Of a DNA stretch of 63,553 nucleotides, positions 59,895 through 63,553 are shown one piece after another. Below the pieces are notes generated by a model, which searched no databases, was not told the DNA's origin, and was given only the letters and a program-made list of their open reading frames with translations. Location of the stretch: positions 1 to 63,553 of the forward strand of contig CALUTU010000013.1 of NCBI GenBank assembly GCA_944323785.1, given 5' to 3'. The stretch's first letter is position 1; the number at the start of each line of letters is the position of its first letter. The translations under genes and the position numbers were made by a program. This DNA comes from an uncultured Bacteroidales bacterium (GTDB lineage Bacteria; Bacteroidota; Bacteroidia; Bacteroidales; UBA932).

Positions 59895-59922
59895 TTCCGT
59901 ATAACCCAAAACACTAATAAAT

Positions 59923-62142
59923 ATGTTAAAAACTAACTATCTTACGCGCAGCATTTGTATTATGTGCGCTTGTGTCGCATTGGCGGCAGTCAGTTCATGT
60001 TATGATGATACAGACTTGCGGAATTCAGTAGACGATCTTACCGGTCGCGTGGAGTCCCTGGAGGAGTTCCGCGATCAGGTTCAGTCTGACATAACTTCGC
60101 TGCAGGACATTATCGAGAAGATACAGTCTGCAGTGACAATTGACAATGTAGTTGATGACGGTGACGGCTACACGATCAATTTCTCAGACGGTACATCCAT
60201 TACAATTAAAGACGGTGTAGACGGAGAGGACGGTATGACCCCCCCCTCCATCACGGTAGTAGAGGAAGACGGTGTGTACTATTGGGCATTGGAGAATGCT
60301 GACGGCTCTGTCGATTTCATTGAGGGTCCTGACGGAGAGCGTATACCTGTGACCGGGGACGCAGTGGTGCCTCAGGTACGTATTAATCCTCAGACCGGTA
60401 ACTGGGAGATTTCCACGGATGGCGGTCAGACATGGCAGGATACCGGTATGCCTTCGACAGGCGGCTCAGGAGATTCTATCTTCGAGAGCGTGGATCAGGA
60501 TGACAGCTATGTTTATCTGACGCTTCGCGGCGGTACAGTGATAATCCTTCCTAAGACTACAGAGCTGAGCTTCAGTTTCGGTGTCGAGGAGGAGATTCTG
60601 TATTTCGCTGCCGGAGAGAGCAAGACCCTGGATTATAAGATGAGCGGAGCGGCTACAGTAGTTATTACCAAGCCTGACGGCTGGAAGGCCTCTATAGAGA
60701 GCGAGGGCTTCGTTATCACCGCGCCCGTAACCGAGAACACATTCGCTGAAACAGCCGGTATGATAAGTGTCATACTTACAGCAGAGAACGGTCAGAGTCT
60801 CGTGGCCGAGCAGGAAGTTATGGTAGGTGAGCCTCCGGTTCAGGAGGATGTATTCAGTATCGAGGTTCCTGCTGAGGATATCACGGCCACCAGTGCCAGA
60901 GTGATAACAACCTGCAGTGATATGACCATATCATGGTACTCTGGCCTGATGCCTCAGGATGAGTTCGATTTATATGTAGTCGACAAGGCCAATATGGAAG
61001 ATTATTTCCTTGAGCAGGTACAGAATACAGCGGATTACTATGGTTATACTGTAGAGGAGCTGTTGTATGCAGGTTTCCTGTATGAGCCTGGATATGGTAC
61101 CGATGATTATGTGTGGTCAGGCCTGACTGCCGAGACGAAACACCTGACTTATGCAGTGGGTATGGATTATGAGGCCAACTATACCACTGAGTTCTACTGG
61201 GGCCCTGAGTTCACCACTCTGGAATATCAGTTGTCAGACCTGACATTTGACATCAATGTAACTCCTCAGGTGACAAGTGCCATTTTGGATGTATATCCTT
61301 CCGATAAGAGTGCATATTTTTGGACAACAGTTATCGACAATTCATTCTATGAAGCCGGTTATACTGATGAGGAAATAATGACTGAGATATTGGACAATGC
61401 ATATTTCTATATACTGTTCTACGGTCAGTATTATATGGGCGATACCGAGGGTCTGAATGTAACAGGTATGTCTCCCAATACAGATTATTATGCAGTTGCT
61501 TTCGGCTTTGATATGGATGCGCTTGTGTTCAACTCAGAAATGGCGAAAGAACCATTTACAACTCTTGAGTCACAGCCTACTGATGCATATGCTACAGCCA
61601 GCATGGACAATTACTGGTCCATCGATGATCTTTCCGCATACAATCCGGACTATGCAGGTCTCCTGCAGGATCCTACGAATCCCGTTCTTGCAGCGGTAGA
61701 CTTTGAGTACAACGAGGAGGCTACTTCCTGCGTATACATTCTGTGGATAGGCGATCTTTCAAGTTACGATTACGATGAACTGTATTCGGCAACTTTGGAT
61801 CAAGGAGACAATGCGTACAAGGGAGATCCTGCGCCTCTGTTCTATGTGGCATTTGACAGTGATCCTACGACACTTTGTGTAATCGCTGTGGATGCTAATG
61901 GCAACTATGGTGATATGTATACCGAAGTTGTTACATTCCCGGAGAGCGGTAAGTCTACAGACTATGCTCTGTTCGACGAGTACTACAATGCGCTTATGGG
62001 CGGCTACAGTTATGCGCCTAAGGCATCCGCACCTGCTTTCAGCAAGAGAGCGAACTATGTGGAGCGCGAGGTATCTCAGGTCGTTTCGGTAAAGAAGGAG
62101 GCTGTAGATACAAAGGTGCTCAAGGTCATCTCAAACAAGTAG
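59923..62142 (+). CDS. Acidic lipoprotein with PL29-type N-terminal (DUF4988) domain
   Basis: A 739-residue lipoprotein (lipobox VSSC, Cys26, then YDDTDL). It opens with a short coiled coil (about 33-70, SVDDLTGRVESLEEFRDQVQ) and the DUF4988 unit with its collagen-like patch (ISFSDGT-like, KDGVDGEDGMTPP), then beta modules similar to those of the gene before (SARVITTCSDMTISWYSGL, GMSPNTDYYAVAFGFD). Very acidic except for a basic C-terminal tail (KRANYVEREVSQVVSVKKEA). Enzyme activity is not implied: the PL29 lyase domain itself is not seen. A terminator follows. Confidence 0.75.
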   Translation: MLKTNYLTRSICIMCACVALAAVSSCYDDTDLRNSVDDLTGRVESLEEFRDQVQSDITSLQDIIEKIQSAVTIDNVVDDGDGYTINFSDGTSITIKDGVDGEDGMTPPSITVVEEDGVYYWALENADGSVDFIEGPDGERIPVTGDAVVPQVRINPQTGNWEISTDGGQTWQDTGMPSTGGSGDSIFESVDQDDSYVYLTLRGGTVIILPKTTELSFSFGVEEEILYFAAGESKTLDYKMSGAATVVITKPDGWKASIESEGFVITAPVTENTFAETAGMISVILTAENGQSLVAEQEVMVGEPPVQEDVFSIEVPAEDITATSARVITTCSDMTISWYSGLMPQDEFDLYVVDKANMEDYFLEQVQNTADYYGYTVEELLYAGFLYEPGYGTDDYVWSGLTAETKHLTYAVGMDYEANYTTEFYWGPEFTTLEYQLSDLTFDINVTPQVTSAILDVYPSDKSAYFWTTVIDNSFYEAGYTDEEIMTEILDNAYFYILFYGQYYMGDTEGLNVTGMSPNTDYYAVAFGFDMDALVFNSEMAKEPFTTLESQPTDAYATASMDNYWSIDDLSAYNPDYAGLLQDPTNPVLAAVDFEYNEEATSCVYILWIGDLSSYDYDELYSATLDQGDNAYKGDPAPLFYVAFDSDPTTLCVIAVDANGNYGDMYTEVVTFPESGKSTDYALFDEYYNALMGGYSYAPKASAPAFSKRANYVEREVSQVVSVKKEAVDTKVLKVISNK

Positions 62143-62172
62143 GAATCTTCCGCCTGTCCAGGCCGGATATTT

Positions 62173-62210
62173 AAAAAAGGAGCCCGCTGTAATCAAGGCG
62201 GGCCTTTTTT
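62173..62210 (+). terminator. Terminator behind the DUF4988 lipoprotein gene
   Basis: AAAAAAGG(A)GCCCGC pairs with GCGGGCCTTTTTT around a 10-nt loop; strong T run. Confidence 0.85.
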
Positions 62211-62213
62211 ATG

Positions 62214-62243
62214 TTGAAAATTCAAAACTGTTTCTTATCTTTG
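62214..62243 (+). promoter_or_regulatory. Promoter of sdhC
   Basis: TTG at 62214-62216 and TATCTTTG at 62236-62243, 19 bp apart; the ATG is at 62273. Confidence 0.6.
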
Positions 62244-62272
62244 CCCCGAAAAACCAAAAACAACACGACGCA

Positions 62273-62944
62273 ATGGCAAATATTTTTACTTCTTCCATCG
62301 GGAAGAAACTGATAATGAGTGTGACGGGATTATTTTTGATAATCTTCCTTCTCCTGCATGCTACCATCAACGGTCTCTCTTTGATCAGTGCCGATGCCTT
62401 CAGGGCTGGCTGTGATTTTATGGCTCTGCCGATTATTACGGTGATGGTCCCCATTCTGGCAGCAGGATTCATTATCCACATTATTTATGCCATCTATCTG
62501 TCCTGGACCAACTATAAGGCCCGCGGCAACAACCGCTACGCTGTAGCCAACAAGAGCCAGGCCGATAACTGGGCAGCCAAGAACATGTTGGTACTCGGTA
62601 TCGTCGTTCTCGGTATCCTTGCGTTTCACCTGACTCACTTCTGGGCTGATATGCAGCTGCAGCAGTTCCAGGGAGTTGCCCATGAGGATTTGGCAGATCC
62701 CTATCAGTTGCTGCTTGACACATTCAAATGCGGCTGGGTGACTGCAATCTATGTAGTATGGTTCGTGGCTCTGTGGATGCACCTGACCCACGGTTTTTGG
62801 AGCGCATTCCACACTCTTGGCTGGAACAACAATATCTGGATCGGCCGTCTGAAAGTTATCTCCTACATCGTGGCTACCATCATCTGCCTGGTGTTCGTGG
62901 CAGTGGCTGTGGTGTCTTGTCTTAAAGGCAATGGGATGATGTAA
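62273..62944 (+). CDS. sdhC: Succinate dehydrogenase / fumarate reductase cytochrome b subunit
   Basis: A 223-residue membrane protein of the single-anchor type with five TM helices (about 12-35, 52-78, 98-118, 150-172, 195-218) and histidines inside helices for two hemes (LLLHATING, FIIHIIYAIY, LAFHLTHFW, LWMHLTHGF). It anchors the SdhA and SdhB subunits and passes electrons to or from menaquinone. It ends with a hairpin terminator and is followed by a ybaK-like gene, not by sdhA. Confidence 0.93.
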   Translation: MANIFTSSIGKKLIMSVTGLFLIIFLLLHATINGLSLISADAFRAGCDFMALPIITVMVPILAAGFIIHIIYAIYLSWTNYKARGNNRYAVANKSQADNWAAKNMLVLGIVVLGILAFHLTHFWADMQLQQFQGVAHEDLADPYQLLLDTFKCGWVTAIYVVWFVALWMHLTHGFWSAFHTLGWNNNIWIGRLKVISYIVATIICLVFVAVAVVSCLKGNGMM

Positions 62945-62975
62945 TTGAAACAATGTTATAGTAACTGCATTATAC

Positions 62976-63008
62976 GCTGTGGTTGAAGTTTTGACCACAG
63001 CTTTTTTA
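62976..63008 (+). terminator. Terminator behind sdhC
   Basis: GCTGTGGT (62976-62983) pairs with ACCACAGC (62994-63001), followed by TTTTTTATT; it ends 4 bases before the start codon of the next gene. Confidence 0.8.
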
Positions 63009-63011
63009 TTT

Positions 63012-63488
63012 ATGAAGAAGAATGATAATGCCAAGAAAACCAATGCGGCCAGGCTGCTCGACCGAGCCGGGATATCCTATGAACTGATTCCCTACGAGGT
63101 GGACGAGGAGCACCTCTCTGCCGATGCAGTTGCCGCAAAGCTGAGAGAGGATATCGCCTGTGTCTACAAGACCATCGTCCTGCACGGTGACCGCAACGGC
63201 CACTTCGTCTGCGTGGTGCGTGGCGACAGCGAGATCGACCTCAAGGAAGCCGCCCGCGTCTCCGGTAATAAACGCGCCGAACTGATTCACGTCAAGGAGC
63301 TCCTTCCCCTGACCGGCTACATCCGCGGCGGGTGCTCCCCCATCGGTATGAAGAAACCCTTCCCCACCTACTACCAGGCATCCATCGCAGAGCACCCCTA
63401 CGTCTACGTCAGTGCCGGTATGCGCGGCCTCCAGCTCAAGATAGCCCCGGCTGACCTCATTGCCTTCACTCACGGTCAGCTGTTCTGA
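63012..63488 (+). CDS. ybaK: YbaK/EbsC type Cys-tRNA(Pro) deacylase
   Basis: A 158-residue editing enzyme that hydrolyses mischarged Cys-tRNA(Pro). Start MKKNDNAKKTNAARLLDRAG at 63012 is chosen because an earlier frame would run across the sdhC terminator. Typical features: YELIPYEVDEEHLSADAVAA, the lysine-bearing VYKTIVLHGD, DLKEAARVSGNKRAELI and GGCSPIGMKKPFPTYYQ. No promoter box is obvious; it may use read-through from sdhC. The 65 bases behind its stop show nothing. Confidence 0.9.
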   Translation: MKKNDNAKKTNAARLLDRAGISYELIPYEVDEEHLSADAVAAKLREDIACVYKTIVLHGDRNGHFVCVVRGDSEIDLKEAARVSGNKRAELIHVKELLPLTGYIRGGCSPIGMKKPFPTYYQASIAEHPYVYVSAGMRGLQLKIAPADLIAFTHGQLF

Positions 63489-63553
63489 CCGCATCACCAC
63501 CCTGACACACCTCCTCAACTCTTGCGAATGACACTCACAGCAAACACATCGCT

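Overview
The window is chromosomal DNA of a fairly GC-rich member of the Bacteroidales. Several signs agree: promoters of the Bacteroidetes type (TAnnTTTG at -7, TTTG about 19-20 bp upstream), few strong Shine-Dalgarno sites, many lipoproteins and SusC-like or small outer-membrane barrels, a gldH/ricT pair, DUF3109, the PG0541 family and an M16-like protein. A Rikenellaceae/Alistipes-like genome would fit, but the genus cannot be fixed from the sequence alone. No rRNA, tRNA or CRISPR array was seen. Layout, 1-11 kb: the end of tsf with a terminator; a six-bladed beta-propeller lipoprotein; a REP-associated tyrosine transposase (RAYT) gene flanked by six copies of a 38-bp inverted repeat with strict geometry (10-bp arm, 18-nt loop, 10-bp arm); kbl; and a tetR-tolC-adaptor-RND-PG0541 efflux operon. 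Layout, 11-26 kb: mostly household genes (serine dehydratase, thioredoxin between two small barrels, polyprenyl synthase, trmB, gldH-ricT, holB, an EFR1-type ferredoxin with a duplicated 3' end, a U32 protein of the RlhA type, a TPR protein, a catalytically dead-looking M16 protein and a DUF3109 protein), then a 118-bp hairpin element. Layout, 26-35 kb: a small cluster of tandem duplicated barrels with a truncated DUF1566 reading frame; an operon on the minus strand running ABC ATPase - permease - GntR(YtrA) - large TonB-type barrel - trmN6 - small barrel. Layout, 35-54 kb: the most striking block. A histidine kinase / sigma-54 activator pair (co-transcribed behind an AAA_14/DUF4143 ATPase) faces a divergent array of MacB/FtsX-like permeases: pair 1 (39339, 40680), a HlyD adaptor, pair 2 (43324, 44648), one ATPase (45992), pair 3 fused in a single 864-residue protein (46833), pair 4 (49430, 50724), and a TolC channel (about 52259). 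The intergenic region between the two arms holds a near-consensus -24/-12 sigma-54 promoter reading into the exporters and, about 60 bp upstream of it, a perfect 20-bp palindrome suited to the activator. The inference is a signal-controlled tripartite ABC efflux system with one ATPase and eight permease halves. Layout, 54-63.5 kb: pyrH-frr behind a palindromic promoter; a lipoprotein; a DAHP synthase/chorismate mutase with a Crp-like regulator; two neighbouring acidic surface-type lipoproteins; sdhC standing apart from sdhAB; and a YbaK-type deacylase.
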